Shown here piece after piece: positions 25,794-34,626 of a DNA stretch of 55,756 bases (its first letter is position 1; each line of letters starts with the position of its first letter). The notes under the pieces were generated by a model. That model saw nothing but the letters and a program-made list of their open reading frames with translations. It did no database searches and was not told the origin of the DNA. Source of the DNA: Variovorax sp. KK3 (GTDB taxonomy: Bacteria; Pseudomonadota; Gammaproteobacteria; Burkholderiales; Burkholderiaceae_C); assembly GCF_001984055.1 (NCBI RefSeq), contig NZ_LYVO01000044.1, positions 1 to 55,756 of the forward strand. Direction: 5' to 3'. A program made the translations under genes and the position numbers.

Positions 25794-26960
25794 ATGATGA
25801 ACGACACCAAGGCCTTTGCCGGCGCACCGCTGCTCGCCGAACTCGACCACCACGCGCAGGAAGCCTTCGCGCCGCGCGAGCGCGACTATCACGACCACGT
25901 GAAGATGCCCTACGAGAACCTGCGCGAGCTGTTCGACCGCGGGCTGCTCACCGCCACCGTCAGCCGCGAGAGCGGCGGCCTGGGCAGCAACGTCATGTCC
26001 GGCGAGCCGGACACCTTCCTGAACGCCGTGCGCACGGTGGCGCGCGTGTCGCCCGGCACCGCGCACTGCATGCAGGTGCAGAACCATGTGGCCTGGACGC
26101 TCGACGAGCTGGGCACGCCGTCGCAGAAGGAGCGCTTCCTGAAGCCGATGGTCGAGAAGTTCACGCTGAGTTCGTACGTCGGCAGCGAATCGAACCGCAA
26201 GCACATGTACGTGCTCAACACCACCGCCAAGCCGGTGGATGGCGGCTACATCGTCAACGGCCACAAGAACTACGCGAGCAACGGCTTCAAGGACGGCATG
26301 GCGATCGTGTTCTGCACGATCGAGGGCGAGACCGATCCGGCCAAGGGCCACCTGATGGTGATCGTCGAGCCCGGCATGAAAGGCCTGGAGCAGAACGACG
26401 ACTGGTACGAACCGACCGGCATGCGCGTGTGCCCCAGCCCCGAGATCTACCTCAACGACGTCTTCATCGACCGCGAACACGTGCTGGGCCAGCCCGGCGA
26501 CTACACGCGCGGCCGCTGGCAGGGCCGCTTCCACCTGGGCTTCGCCGCCAACTACCTGGGCAACCTCGAGGGCTCGTACCGCTGGGTCGTTGGCCAGTTG
26601 CGCAAGCGCGGCCGCGGCAAGGACCCGCTGATCCAGTTGCGCGTGGGCGAGGCGCAGACCCTCATCTACGGCGCGCAGACGGCCTTCGCCCATGCCATCG
26701 AGGTGTGGCGCGGCGGCGACGTGCAGGCCGCCGAGCTGGCCTCGATGAAGGCCAAGGCCATCTGCGCGCATGCGGCGCTGCAGGTGTCGCACACGCTGAT
26801 CACGCTGGCCGGCTCGACCGCGCTGTTCGACGAGTTCCCGCTCGGTCGCATGATCCGCGACCTGAACACGCACGTGCTTCACGTCGGCCACGACAAGACG
26901 GCGCAGATCTGCGGCGCCGCCGAGCTCGGCGAAAGCTTCGACTCCACCCTGCAGCGTTGA
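25794..26960 (+). CDS. Acyl-CoA dehydrogenase family flavoprotein, atypical C-terminus
   Basis: The 388-residue protein has the acyl-CoA dehydrogenase fold, with the FAD-contact stretch SSYVGSESNRK and a late helix around THVLHVGHDKTAQICG. The usual YEGT/YGGT active-site segment near the C-terminus is replaced by VGHDKT, a form seen in acyl-CoA dehydrogenase-like monooxygenases and in some divergent dehydrogenases. It may therefore be a flavin-dependent oxygenase or desulfurase-like enzyme rather than a true dehydrogenase. Two ATG codons in tandem (25794 and 25797) could each be the start. It sits beside a second, more typical dehydrogenase. Confidence 0.8.
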   Translation: MMNDTKAFAGAPLLAELDHHAQEAFAPRERDYHDHVKMPYENLRELFDRGLLTATVSRESGGLGSNVMSGEPDTFLNAVRTVARVSPGTAHCMQVQNHVAWTLDELGTPSQKERFLKPMVEKFTLSSYVGSESNRKHMYVLNTTAKPVDGGYIVNGHKNYASNGFKDGMAIVFCTIEGETDPAKGHLMVIVEPGMKGLEQNDDWYEPTGMRVCPSPEIYLNDVFIDREHVLGQPGDYTRGRWQGRFHLGFAANYLGNLEGSYRWVVGQLRKRGRGKDPLIQLRVGEAQTLIYGAQTAFAHAIEVWRGGDVQAAELASMKAKAICAHAALQVSHTLITLAGSTALFDEFPLGRMIRDLNTHVLHVGHDKTAQICGAAELGESFDSTLQR

Positions 26961-26976
26961 GAGGAAGAGGGAACGC

Positions 26977-28155
26977 ATGGACTTCCAGCTCAACGACCAA
27001 CAACGCGAACTGATCGAGGGAACCGAGCGCCTGGGCCGCCAGCTGCAGGCGCAGGCCAAGGAGGCAGGCGACGCCGAGCACCACGGCGACTTCGAGCCGA
27101 TGCACAAGCTCCGCCGCGACATGGCGGCCAACGGACTGCTGGGCCTCAACATGCCGACGGAATACGGCGGCATGGGCCTGCCGCTGCTCGACACGCTGTT
27201 GCTCATCCAGTCGCTGCAGAAGATCGACTCCACGCTCGGCGGCCTGGCGCACCGCACCTCCACCGGCGCCATCGGCGCCATCCTCGAGCTCGGCAACCAG
27301 GCGCAGAAGGACCGCTACGTCACCGGCGTCGCGCGCGGCGAGTTCGGCGTGTCGATCGGCATCACCGAGCCCGATGCGGGCTCCGCGGCCACGGCGATGA
27401 AGACGCGCGGCCGCATCGAGGGCGACGACGTCTTCATCCGCGGCCAGAAGATCTTCATCAGCGCCGCCAAGGCCCACAAGTACACGATGCTGTACTGCCG
27501 TTTCGGCAGCACCGGCAGTGCACGCGACATCGGCGCCATCGTGGTGCCGCACGACGCGCCGGGCTTCTCCATCAGTCCCGGCACGCTCAACATGGCCGGC
27601 GAGCGCCAGTACGAACTGTTCTTCGACGACTGCAAGGTGCCGCGCGAGAACATCCTGGCCGAGTCCAACGCCTTCGGGAAGCTCATCAGCGTCTACAACG
27701 CCGAGCGGCTCGGCAGCATGGCGCGCATGCTGGGCTCGGCCCAGGCGTCGTTCGAGTTCGCGCTGCAGTACGTGCAGGAGCGCAAGCAGTTCGGCCGCGA
27801 GCTGGCGGACTTCCAGGGCCTGCAATGGATGCTGGCCGAGATGAAGGTCAAGCTCGAGGCGGCGCAGCTCATGGTGTGGCGCGCAGCCTCCAACGCGATG
27901 ACCGGGCTGCCGGTGCCGGTGGAGACCTCGATGGCCAAGGTCTACGTCGCCCAGGCCTGCAAGGAAATCTGCGACGACGCCATCCAGCTCTTGGGCGGCT
28001 ACGGCTACATGACCGAGTACCCGGTGGAAGCCCGTTACCGCGAGGTGCGCGGCGGCTCCATCTACGGCGGCACGCTGCAGATCCACAAGAACATGATCGC
28101 GGCGCACCTGCTCGGCCGCAAGAACAACCAGTGGGCACCTAAGGCAGAGACATGA
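26977..28155 (+). CDS. Acyl-CoA dehydrogenase
   Basis: This 392-residue flavoenzyme is a standard member: the motif FGVSIGITEPDAGSAA in the FAD/substrate domain, the helix ERKQFGRELADFQGLQWMLA, and the C-terminal signature QLLGGYGYMTEYPVEARYRE followed by SIYGGTLQIHKNM. The YGGT form lacks Glu at the MCAD position, but a Glu in the NAERLGSMARM helix is placed as in isovaleryl-/long-chain acyl-CoA dehydrogenases. It introduces a 2,3 double bond in an acyl-CoA. It follows the atypical paralog by 16 bases and overlaps the thiolase start by four. Confidence 0.9.
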   Translation: MDFQLNDQQRELIEGTERLGRQLQAQAKEAGDAEHHGDFEPMHKLRRDMAANGLLGLNMPTEYGGMGLPLLDTLLLIQSLQKIDSTLGGLAHRTSTGAIGAILELGNQAQKDRYVTGVARGEFGVSIGITEPDAGSAATAMKTRGRIEGDDVFIRGQKIFISAAKAHKYTMLYCRFGSTGSARDIGAIVVPHDAPGFSISPGTLNMAGERQYELFFDDCKVPRENILAESNAFGKLISVYNAERLGSMARMLGSAQASFEFALQYVQERKQFGRELADFQGLQWMLAEMKVKLEAAQLMVWRAASNAMTGLPVPVETSMAKVYVAQACKEICDDAIQLLGGYGYMTEYPVEARYREVRGGSIYGGTLQIHKNMIAAHLLGRKNNQWAPKAET

Positions 28156-29321
28156 AGGCATCGCAACTCGCCGACCACGAGCCGGTCATCGTCGACGCGC
28201 TGCGCACGCCTGTCGGGCGACGCGGCGGCTCGCTCAAGGACTGGCATGCGGCCGAGCTGCTCGGGCAGGTGCTGGGCGGCCTGGTCGCGCGCAGCGGACT
28301 GCCGCACGATGCGGTGGACGATGTGGTCGCCGGCTGCGCCACCCAGGTGGGCGAGCAGGCCGGCAACGTGGCGCGCACCGCGCTCCTGATGGCGGGCTTT
28401 CCGGTGACCGTGCCCGGCACCACGGTGCAGCGCGCGTGCGGCTCGTCGCAGCAGGCCGTGCACTTCGCCGACAACCTGATCCGCAGCGGCGTCTGCGAGG
28501 TCGTGATCGCCGGCGGCGTGGAGCTGATGTCGAAGACGCAGGGCGGCAACGACGACACGCGCTACGGCCGCCGCCATCCTGAGGCGCTGGTGCAGAAGTT
28601 CGCCATGCCGAGCATGGGCGAGGCCGCCGAACGCATCGCCGATCGCTGGGACCTGTCGCGCGAATGGCTGGACGAACTCTCGCTGCGCAGCCATGCGCTG
28701 GCGGCAGAGGCCCAGGACGCGGGGCGATTCGATTCGCAGATGCTCGCGCTGACGCAGCCCGACGGCAGCGTCTTCGCCACCGACGAAGGCGTGCGGCGCG
28801 GCACCACGCTGGAGAAGCTGGCCACGCTGAAGACCTCGTTCCGGCCCGAAGGCCGCATCACGGCCGGCAACGCGAGTCAGGTGTCCGATGGCGCGTCCGG
28901 CATGTTGCTGATGTCGGCCCGCGAGGCGCGCGAGTACGGCCTGCGCCCGCGCGCGCGCCTGCACAGCCAGCTCGTGGTGGGCGTCGATCCGTCGATCATG
29001 CTGACCGGCCCGATCCCGGCCACGCAGCAGATCCTGAAGAAGAGCGGTCTGTCGATGCAGGACATCGATTTGTTCGAGATCAACGAGGCCTTCGCTTCGG
29101 TGCTGGGTGCCTGGGTGCGCGAGTTGAAGCCGGACATGGAGCGCGTGAACGTCAACGGCGGCTCCATCGCGATCGGTCATCCGCTGGGCTCCACGGGGGC
29201 CCGCCTGATGACGCAGCTGCTGTGCGAGCTGGAGCGCCGCGACGGCCGCTTCGGCCTGCAATCGATGTGCTGCGGCGGTGGCCTGGGAACGGCCACGATC
29301 ATCGAAAGAATCGAGAACTGA
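28152..29321 (+). CDS. Acetyl-CoA acyltransferase (thiolase)
   Basis: The 389-residue protein is a thiolase. The acyl-binding Cys96 is in VQRACGSSQQAV, and the second active-site motifs are NGGSIAIGHPLGSTGAR (His343) and MCCGGGLGTA (Cys374). It cleaves a 3-ketoacyl-CoA to acetyl-CoA or propionyl-CoA plus a shortened acyl-CoA. It overlaps the dehydrogenase stop by four bases and ends the operon that began at 17844; an operator copy lies 13 bases after the stop, in front of the next transcription unit. Confidence 0.92.
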   Translation: MKASQLADHEPVIVDALRTPVGRRGGSLKDWHAAELLGQVLGGLVARSGLPHDAVDDVVAGCATQVGEQAGNVARTALLMAGFPVTVPGTTVQRACGSSQQAVHFADNLIRSGVCEVVIAGGVELMSKTQGGNDDTRYGRRHPEALVQKFAMPSMGEAAERIADRWDLSREWLDELSLRSHALAAEAQDAGRFDSQMLALTQPDGSVFATDEGVRRGTTLEKLATLKTSFRPEGRITAGNASQVSDGASGMLLMSAREAREYGLRPRARLHSQLVVGVDPSIMLTGPIPATQQILKKSGLSMQDIDLFEINEAFASVLGAWVRELKPDMERVNVNGGSIAIGHPLGSTGARLMTQLLCELERRDGRFGLQSMCCGGGLGTATIIERIEN

Positions 29322-29333
29322 CGAATAAACAAC

Positions 29334-29346
29334 TCCAAATAATGGA
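29334..29346. promoter_or_regulatory. Operator copy 3: TCCA-N5-TGGA
   Basis: TCCAAATAATGGA is a near-perfect copy of the repeated palindrome. It lies in the 188-base gap between the thiolase and the binding protein at 29510, so it would control a second transcript running from 29510 to 34579. No clear second copy was seen in this gap. Confidence 0.65.
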
Positions 29347-29509
29347 CTTGTGTAGTGCCGGCGGTTCTCCATTGTGAAACCTTTGCAAGGCGAAGAATCC
29401 GGGAATCAGAATCCACCTGTGCGCGAGAGGAACGAAGCGCGAAGAAGCGCATGCAGGCTTCACGAAAGTACCTCTCGTACAGAGCAATAAGCGTCACAGG
29501 AGACAAACC

Positions 29510-31042
29510 ATGAAGTGGATTTCTGCGTTCCTCGCCGCGGCCGTAGTCGGCACTGCGGCGCCCTTGCCGGCAGGTGCCGCCCCGGCCGTCGACGACAACA
29601 CCATCGTCGTCGCGGTCGAAAAAAGTTTCCAGAATCTGGATGCTCAGGTGGCGGCCAGCGGCGATTCCCAGCGCTACGCCTGGCAGCTCTACGACACGCT
29701 CTACGGTTTCGACGCCAAGGGCAACCTCGAGCCCCGCGCCGCCACCGGCTTCAAGCTGTCGGACGACGGCCTGACCTACAGCTACAAGCTGCGCGCGGGC
29801 ATGAAGTTCCACGACGGCGAGCCGGTGACGGCGGAGGACGTGAAGTACTCCTTCGACCGCATCCTCGACCCCGCCACCAAGAGCACCAAGCGCCCCTACC
29901 TCGCGCGCGTCGACAGCGTTCGGGTGGCCGCGCCCGACACGGTCGAGGTCAAGCTGAAGGACCGCGACGGCGCCTTCCACAACAAGGTCGCCAACAACGT
30001 CTTCATCATCCCGAAGAAGTACGCCACCTCGCTGCCCGATGCCGATGCCTTCGCGCGGGCGCCGATCGGCTCGGGCCCCTACAAGCTCAAGTCGCACAAG
30101 ATCGGCCAGGAACTTGAGCTGGAGCGTTTCGACGGCTACTACGGCACCAAGCCCGCCATCAAGCGGCTGGTGTTCAAGATCATTCCCGAAGGCTCGACGC
30201 GCGCCAATGCCATCGCCAAGGGCGAAGTGGACATCGTGATCCAGGTGCCCACCAACTACCGCAAGCAGCTCGAACAGAACCGCGAGCTGAAGGTGAACTC
30301 CATTCCCGTGGCGTCGCCGATGTACGTGCGGCTCTACACGCGCGACGAAGCCTCGCCGCTGGCCAAGCGCGACGTGCGCATGGCGCTCAACCTGGCGCTC
30401 GACCGCAAGGCGATCGTCGACAGCGTCTTCCACGGCGTCGGCAAGCCGCTGGGCACCTTCATCTCGGAATACTTTCCGTACGGGTCAGACCCTGCGATCA
30501 AGCCCTACCCCTACGACCCGCAGAAGGCCAAGGCGCTGCTCGCGTCGGCCGGCTATCCGAAGGGTTTCAAGACCAAGCTCTACAGCCCCTCCGACCAGGC
30601 GCCCGAGCTCGCCGCGGCCATCGCCGCCTTCTGGCAGCAGATCGGCGTGCAGACGGAGATCGCGCGCATCGACTACGCCGCCTGGAGCCGTCTCAACAAC
30701 ACGCAGCAGAGCGGCCCGATGACGCTGTCGGCCTTCGGCAACGCGATCTACGACCCGATCAACACGGTGACCGGCGCCTTCTCGAAAGACGGCACCTGGT
30801 CGAGCTACTACAACCCCGAGGTCGAGGCCGTGATCCACGAAGTGATCGGCACCCAGGGCCCGGAGGCGCGCGGCGCGCTGTTCCGCAAGATCGGAAAGAT
30901 GCTCTACGACGATGCCGCTGGCGTCTTCATCAACGAGATCTTCTACCTCTACGTGCAGAAGTCCGACCTCGACTGGACCATCACCGAAGGTTCCGGCTTC
31001 CTCGACTTCCGCAAGGTGGGCTGGAAGACGGGCAAGCCCTGA
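29510..31042 (+). CDS. ABC transporter substrate-binding protein, family 5, paralog 2
   Basis: The 510-residue protein has a Sec signal peptide (cleavage near AGA-APA) and the same features as paralog 1: VEKSFQNLDAQVAASGDSQ, DVKYSFDRILDPATKSTKRP and GSGPYKLKSHKIGQELELER. A good ribosome site, AGGAGACAAACC, precedes the ATG. It has no permease genes of its own, so it probably feeds the DppBCDF-type transporter at 21849-25780, perhaps with a different ligand preference. It leads the operon that encodes the flavin monooxygenase and the aldehyde dehydrogenase. Confidence 0.9.
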   Translation: MKWISAFLAAAVVGTAAPLPAGAAPAVDDNTIVVAVEKSFQNLDAQVAASGDSQRYAWQLYDTLYGFDAKGNLEPRAATGFKLSDDGLTYSYKLRAGMKFHDGEPVTAEDVKYSFDRILDPATKSTKRPYLARVDSVRVAAPDTVEVKLKDRDGAFHNKVANNVFIIPKKYATSLPDADAFARAPIGSGPYKLKSHKIGQELELERFDGYYGTKPAIKRLVFKIIPEGSTRANAIAKGEVDIVIQVPTNYRKQLEQNRELKVNSIPVASPMYVRLYTRDEASPLAKRDVRMALNLALDRKAIVDSVFHGVGKPLGTFISEYFPYGSDPAIKPYPYDPQKAKALLASAGYPKGFKTKLYSPSDQAPELAAAIAAFWQQIGVQTEIARIDYAAWSRLNNTQQSGPMTLSAFGNAIYDPINTVTGAFSKDGTWSSYYNPEVEAVIHEVIGTQGPEARGALFRKIGKMLYDDAAGVFINEIFYLYVQKSDLDWTITEGSGFLDFRKVGWKTGKP

Positions 31043-31052
31043 CCGGTGCATA

Positions 31053-31092
31053 GACACACAGACACACAGACACACAGACACACAAACACCCA
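31053..31092. repeat. 8-bp tandem repeat in the intergenic leader
   Basis: Four perfect copies of GACACACA (31053-31084) and a degenerate fifth (AACACCCA) occupy the 78-base gap between the binding protein and the flavin monooxygenase gene. The array ends about 18 bases before the ribosome site AAAAGGAG of the next gene. Copy number could change by slipped-strand replication and alter mRNA spacing or stability; it does not change any reading frame. Confidence 0.8.
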
Positions 31093-31120
31093 GAGTCACA
31101 ACGAGCAAAAGGAGACGACG

Positions 31121-32194
31121 ATGCCTGCACGCATCCTAGGAATGATCGGCGTGGTGCCACCCGCCGGCGGGCCGGTCCACGTGATCGGCGGCGGAATTTC
31201 GCGCGACTGGATCGCCCAGCATTCGCGCGAGCACGAGGAGGCCGGCTTCGACGAAGTGCTGGTCGGCTACTACTCGTCGTCGGCCGACGGGCTGGGCGTG
31301 GCGCTGTGGGGTGCGGCGCATACGCAGAAGCTGTCGTACCTGGTGGCGCACCGGCCAGGCCGCGTGCTGCCGGCGCTGATGGCGCGCAAATTCGCCACGC
31401 TGGACGTGTTGACGCAGGGCCGCATCTCGATCCACGTGATCATCGGCGGCAGCGACCAGGACATGCAAGCCGAAGGCGACTTCACCTCGAAAGAGGAGCG
31501 CTACCTGCGCGGCGCCGAGTACGTGGACGTCATGCGCCGCCTGTGGGCGGCCGACGCACCCATCGACTACAACGGCGACTTCTACAAGCTGCGGCAGGCC
31601 TTCTGCGAGGTCAAGCCGGTGCAGCAGCCGCATCCCACGCTGCTCTTCGGCGGCTCGTCGGCCGGCGCATTGGACATGGGTGCGAAGCACTGCGACGTGT
31701 TCGCGATGTTCGGCGAACCGCTGGCGGCCACCGCGGCACGCGTGGCCGACTACCGGGCGCGCTGCGCGGGCTTCGGCCGCGAGGCGCGATTCAACATGTC
31801 CTTCCGTCCCGTCATCGCGGAAACCGAAGGGCAAGCCTGGGACAAGGCGAAGGCCATCCTGGCGCAGGTCAAGTCCTCGGGCGACGCCGTGAGTCGGGCG
31901 CCGATCAGTCATTCCGCCGAACGCCTGATGGAATTCGCCAAGCAGGGCGACGTGCACGACGAGCGGCTGTGGATGCCGATCGCCGAGGCGACCTCGGCCC
32001 ACGGCAACACCACCTGCCTGGTGGGCACCGCCGCGCAAGTCGCCGACGCGCTGCTGAAGTACTACGAACTCGGCGTGCATTCCTTCCTGCTGCGTGGGTT
32101 CGACCCCCTCGCCGACGTGCCCGAGTTCGGGCGCGAACTGTTGCCGCGCGTGCGCGCCGGCGCACTTGCCATCGACCGAAAGCCAAAGCCATGA
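31121..32194 (+). CDS. LLM class FMN-dependent monooxygenase, alkanesulfonate monooxygenase-like
   Basis: The 357-residue protein is a bacterial luciferase-like flavin monooxygenase. Its pattern resembles SsuD: HSREHEEAGFDEVLVGYYSS, the KLSYLVAHRPG strand, FATLDVLTQGRISIHVIIGG, and RYLRGAEYVDVMRRLW. Such enzymes use reduced FMN and O2 to break C-S, C-N or C-H bonds, or to do Baeyer-Villiger chemistry. Its start overlaps nothing, but its stop overlaps the flavin reductase start by four bases, so the pair forms a two-component system. SsuD itself is about 380 residues; the substrate here is unknown. Confidence 0.88.
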   Translation: MPARILGMIGVVPPAGGPVHVIGGGISRDWIAQHSREHEEAGFDEVLVGYYSSSADGLGVALWGAAHTQKLSYLVAHRPGRVLPALMARKFATLDVLTQGRISIHVIIGGSDQDMQAEGDFTSKEERYLRGAEYVDVMRRLWAADAPIDYNGDFYKLRQAFCEVKPVQQPHPTLLFGGSSAGALDMGAKHCDVFAMFGEPLAATAARVADYRARCAGFGREARFNMSFRPVIAETEGQAWDKAKAILAQVKSSGDAVSRAPISHSAERLMEFAKQGDVHDERLWMPIAEATSAHGNTTCLVGTAAQVADALLKYYELGVHSFLLRGFDPLADVPEFGRELLPRVRAGALAIDRKPKP

Positions 32195-32805
32195 GCCAGA
32201 AGAAACGACCCTTCATCGTCGGCGTCGGTGGGACCACCCGCGCCGGATCCAGCACCGAAAAGGCACTGAGGATCAGCCTTGCCGCAGCCGAGGCGCAGGG
32301 CGCCGAGGTCGACCTGATCGCCGGCCCCGAACTCGACCTGCCGATGTACAACCCCTCCACTCCCGCGCGCGCGCCTGGGGCCGAGCGGCTGCTGTCGCTG
32401 CTGCGCCGCTGCGACGGCGTCATCCTGGCCTCGCCGGCCTATCACGGCTCGATCTCGGGCCTGATGAAGAACACGCTCGACTACGTGGCCGACATGCAGG
32501 AAGACGACCGTGTGTACTTCGACGGCGTGGCGGTGGGCCTGATCGCCACGGCCGGCGGCTGGCAGGGTGCTGTGCAGACGCTCGCGACCATGCGCTCCAT
32601 CGTCCACGCGCTGCGTGGCTGGCCCACGCCGATGGGTGCGGCGCTCAACAGCGCGCTGCCGCTCTTCGACGCCAACGGCCAGTGCACCGACCTGTCTTCC
32701 AAGTTCCAGCTCGAGACCGTGGGACAGCAGGTGATGCAGTTCTGCCGGATGTGCTCGACCCCCATGCCGAGCGTCATGCCCAACTCGAGCGCGCAGAGCG
32801 TCTGA
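32191..32805 (+). CDS. NAD(P)H-dependent FMN reductase, partner of the monooxygenase
   Basis: The 204-residue flavodoxin-fold protein has VGVGGTTRAGSSTEKALR at the phosphate-binding start and the conserved ASPAYHGSISGLMKNTLDY motif of the NADPH-dependent FMN reductase family (SsuE/ArsH/ChrR type). It supplies reduced FMN to the LLM monooxygenase encoded immediately upstream, with which it shares a four-base overlap. Confidence 0.9.
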   Translation: MSQKKRPFIVGVGGTTRAGSSTEKALRISLAAAEAQGAEVDLIAGPELDLPMYNPSTPARAPGAERLLSLLRRCDGVILASPAYHGSISGLMKNTLDYVADMQEDDRVYFDGVAVGLIATAGGWQGAVQTLATMRSIVHALRGWPTPMGAALNSALPLFDANGQCTDLSSKFQLETVGQQVMQFCRMCSTPMPSVMPNSSAQSV

Positions 32806-32825
32806 GCCCTTCACGAAAGCACCCC

Positions 32826-33158
32826 ATGTACGTTCGCATCTACTGGACCCGCATTCAGCCCGATTCATTGCCGGCCATCGAGAACAAGTACCGGCAGCTC
32901 GCCACTTCCATCCCCGGCCGCCTGCTGCGCTGGGTGACGCAGGACGTCGCCGACCCGGAAAGCGTCATCACGGTCACGCTGTGGGACAGCGAGAAGAGCG
33001 TGCGCGACTGGGAGAGCTCCGACGCCTACCAGCGCGGCGTCGAGGCCGTGCGGCCCTACCTGGCCGGCTCGCAGGCGATCTCGCTGTTCGAGATCAAGGT
33101 CGACGACCCGGTGGGGCTGCTCGACCAGATCAAAGCGGCCGCGGGCCGGCCGCAGTGA
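32826..33158 (+). CDS. Small dimeric alpha/beta-barrel (ABM-like) protein
   Basis: The 110-residue protein begins MYVRIYWTRIQPDSLPAIEN and has the strand-helix pattern of antibiotic biosynthesis monooxygenase-like dimeric alpha/beta-barrel proteins, with the strand ESVITVTLWDSEKSVRDWES in the centre. Members are cofactor-free oxygenases, isomerases or small auxiliary proteins. It lies between the flavin reductase and the aldehyde dehydrogenase, whose GTG start overlaps its stop, so it belongs to the oxidation module. No specific reaction can be assigned. Confidence 0.7.
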   Translation: MYVRIYWTRIQPDSLPAIENKYRQLATSIPGRLLRWVTQDVADPESVITVTLWDSEKSVRDWESSDAYQRGVEAVRPYLAGSQAISLFEIKVDDPVGLLDQIKAAAGRPQ

Positions 33159-34579
33159 ACGGCGGGCAGTTCTACATCGGCGGGCACTGGGTCGACCCGG
33201 TCGAGCCGCGCGCGTGCGAGGTCATCGACCCGGCATCGGAGCAGTCCGCCGGCCGCATCGCGCTGGGCTGCGCGGCCGACGTGGACCGCGCCGTCGACAG
33301 CGCCCGCGCCGCCTTCGGCCGCTATGCCGCCAGCACGCGGGAGTTTCGGCTCGCGCTGCTCGGCCGCGTGCGCGCCGCCTACGAACGCCATGCCGAGGCG
33401 CTGGCGCAGGCTGTGTCGACCGAAATGGGCGCCCCCATCACGCTGGCCCGCCGCGCGCACGTGCCGGCGGGGCTGGGCCACATCGACCAGGCCATCAAGG
33501 TGTTGCGCGAGTACGAGTTCGACGAGCGCATGGAGGACGTGCGCGTCACCCGCGAGCCGATCGGCGTGTGCGCCTTCATCACGCCCTGGAACTGGCCGAT
33601 CAACCAGATCGCCTGCAAGGTGGCGCCGGCGCTGGCGGCCGGCTGCACGATGGTGCTGAAGCCCAGCGAGGTGGCGCCCCTGTCGGCCTTGCTTTTCGCG
33701 CAGATCCTGCACGAGGCGGAGGTGCCGGCCGGAGTGTTCAACCTGGTCAACGGCGATGGCCCCGGCGTCGGTGCGGCGTTGGCGGCGCATCCCGAGGTCG
33801 ACATGGTGTCCTTCACCGGCTCGACGCGCGGCGGCACGCAGGTCGCCATCGCCGCGGCGCCCACCGTGAAGCGTGTGACGCAGGAACTGGGCGGCAAGTC
33901 GGCCAACATCATCCTGCGCGGCGCCGACCTCGAAGCCGCGGTGACGCACGGCATACGCCTCTGCTTCAACAACTCCGGCCAGTCGTGCAATGCACCGACG
34001 CGCATGTTCGTACCGGCCGAGCTGGAGGACGAGGCCGTGCGGATCGCGCAGCAGGTGGCCGCCGGCCTGGTGCTCGGCGCGCCGGCGGACGCGGCCACCA
34101 CGCACGGCCCGGTGGCCAACCGCGTGCAGTTCGACCGCATCCAGTCGATGCTGCAGGCCGGCATCGACGAAGGCGCGCGCCTGGCCTTCGGCGGCCCGGG
34201 GCGACCCGAGGGCCTGGCGAGCGGCTTCTACGTGCGGCCGACGCTGTTCCGCGGCGTCCGCAACGACATGCGCATCGCGCGCGAGGAAATCTTCGGCCCC
34301 GTGCTGGTGATGATCCCCTACGACACCGAGGACGAGGCGGTCGCGCAGGCCAACGATTCGGAGTACGGCCTGTCGTCGTACGTCCACGGTCCGACGATCG
34401 ACGCGGCACGCGCCGTCGCTCGGCGCATGCGCGCCGGCATGGTCCACATCAATGGGGCCATGGCGCAGCGCCATGCGCCCTTCGGCGGCTACAAGCGCTC
34501 GGGCAACGGGCGCGAGTGGGGGCGCTACGGCTTCGAGGAATTCCTCGAGATCAAGTCGATGTTCGGCTACCACGCCTGA
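33155..34579 (+). CDS. Aldehyde dehydrogenase (NAD(P)+)
   Basis: The 474-residue enzyme has the full ALDH pattern: the NAD-binding ITPWNWPINQIACKVAPAL with KPSEVAPLSA, the FTGSTRGG motif, catalytic Glu244 in QELGGKSANI and nucleophile Cys278 in NNSGQSCNAPTRM. It oxidises an aldehyde to an acid. The start is a GTG overlapping the ABM-like gene stop (GTGA), giving translational coupling. The aldehyde is probably the product of the upstream flavin monooxygenase. The gene ends this transcript and faces the convergent IclR gene. Confidence 0.92.
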   Translation: MNGGQFYIGGHWVDPVEPRACEVIDPASEQSAGRIALGCAADVDRAVDSARAAFGRYAASTREFRLALLGRVRAAYERHAEALAQAVSTEMGAPITLARRAHVPAGLGHIDQAIKVLREYEFDERMEDVRVTREPIGVCAFITPWNWPINQIACKVAPALAAGCTMVLKPSEVAPLSALLFAQILHEAEVPAGVFNLVNGDGPGVGAALAAHPEVDMVSFTGSTRGGTQVAIAAAPTVKRVTQELGGKSANIILRGADLEAAVTHGIRLCFNNSGQSCNAPTRMFVPAELEDEAVRIAQQVAAGLVLGAPADAATTHGPVANRVQFDRIQSMLQAGIDEGARLAFGGPGRPEGLASGFYVRPTLFRGVRNDMRIAREEIFGPVLVMIPYDTEDEAVAQANDSEYGLSSYVHGPTIDAARAVARRMRAGMVHINGAMAQRHAPFGGYKRSGNGREWGRYGFEEFLEIKSMFGYHA

Positions 34580-34582
34580 GCC

Positions 34583-34608
34583 GCCGGGCCCACGCGCCGA
34601 TGCCCGGC
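34583..34608. terminator. Hairpin between convergent genes
   Basis: GCCGGGC (34583-34589) and GCCCGGC (34602-34608) make a perfect 7-bp stem with a 12-base loop in the 47-base gap between the aldehyde dehydrogenase and the convergent IclR gene. No T-tract is present, so termination is only a possibility. Confidence 0.3.
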
Positions 34609-34626
34609 TGCCGAGGTGCCTTCCGT

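Noticed and set aside
31053..31092. Possible CRISPR-like or mobile-element end repeat
   Set aside because: The units are 8 bases, directly adjacent and without spacers. No cas gene, transposase or target duplication is nearby.
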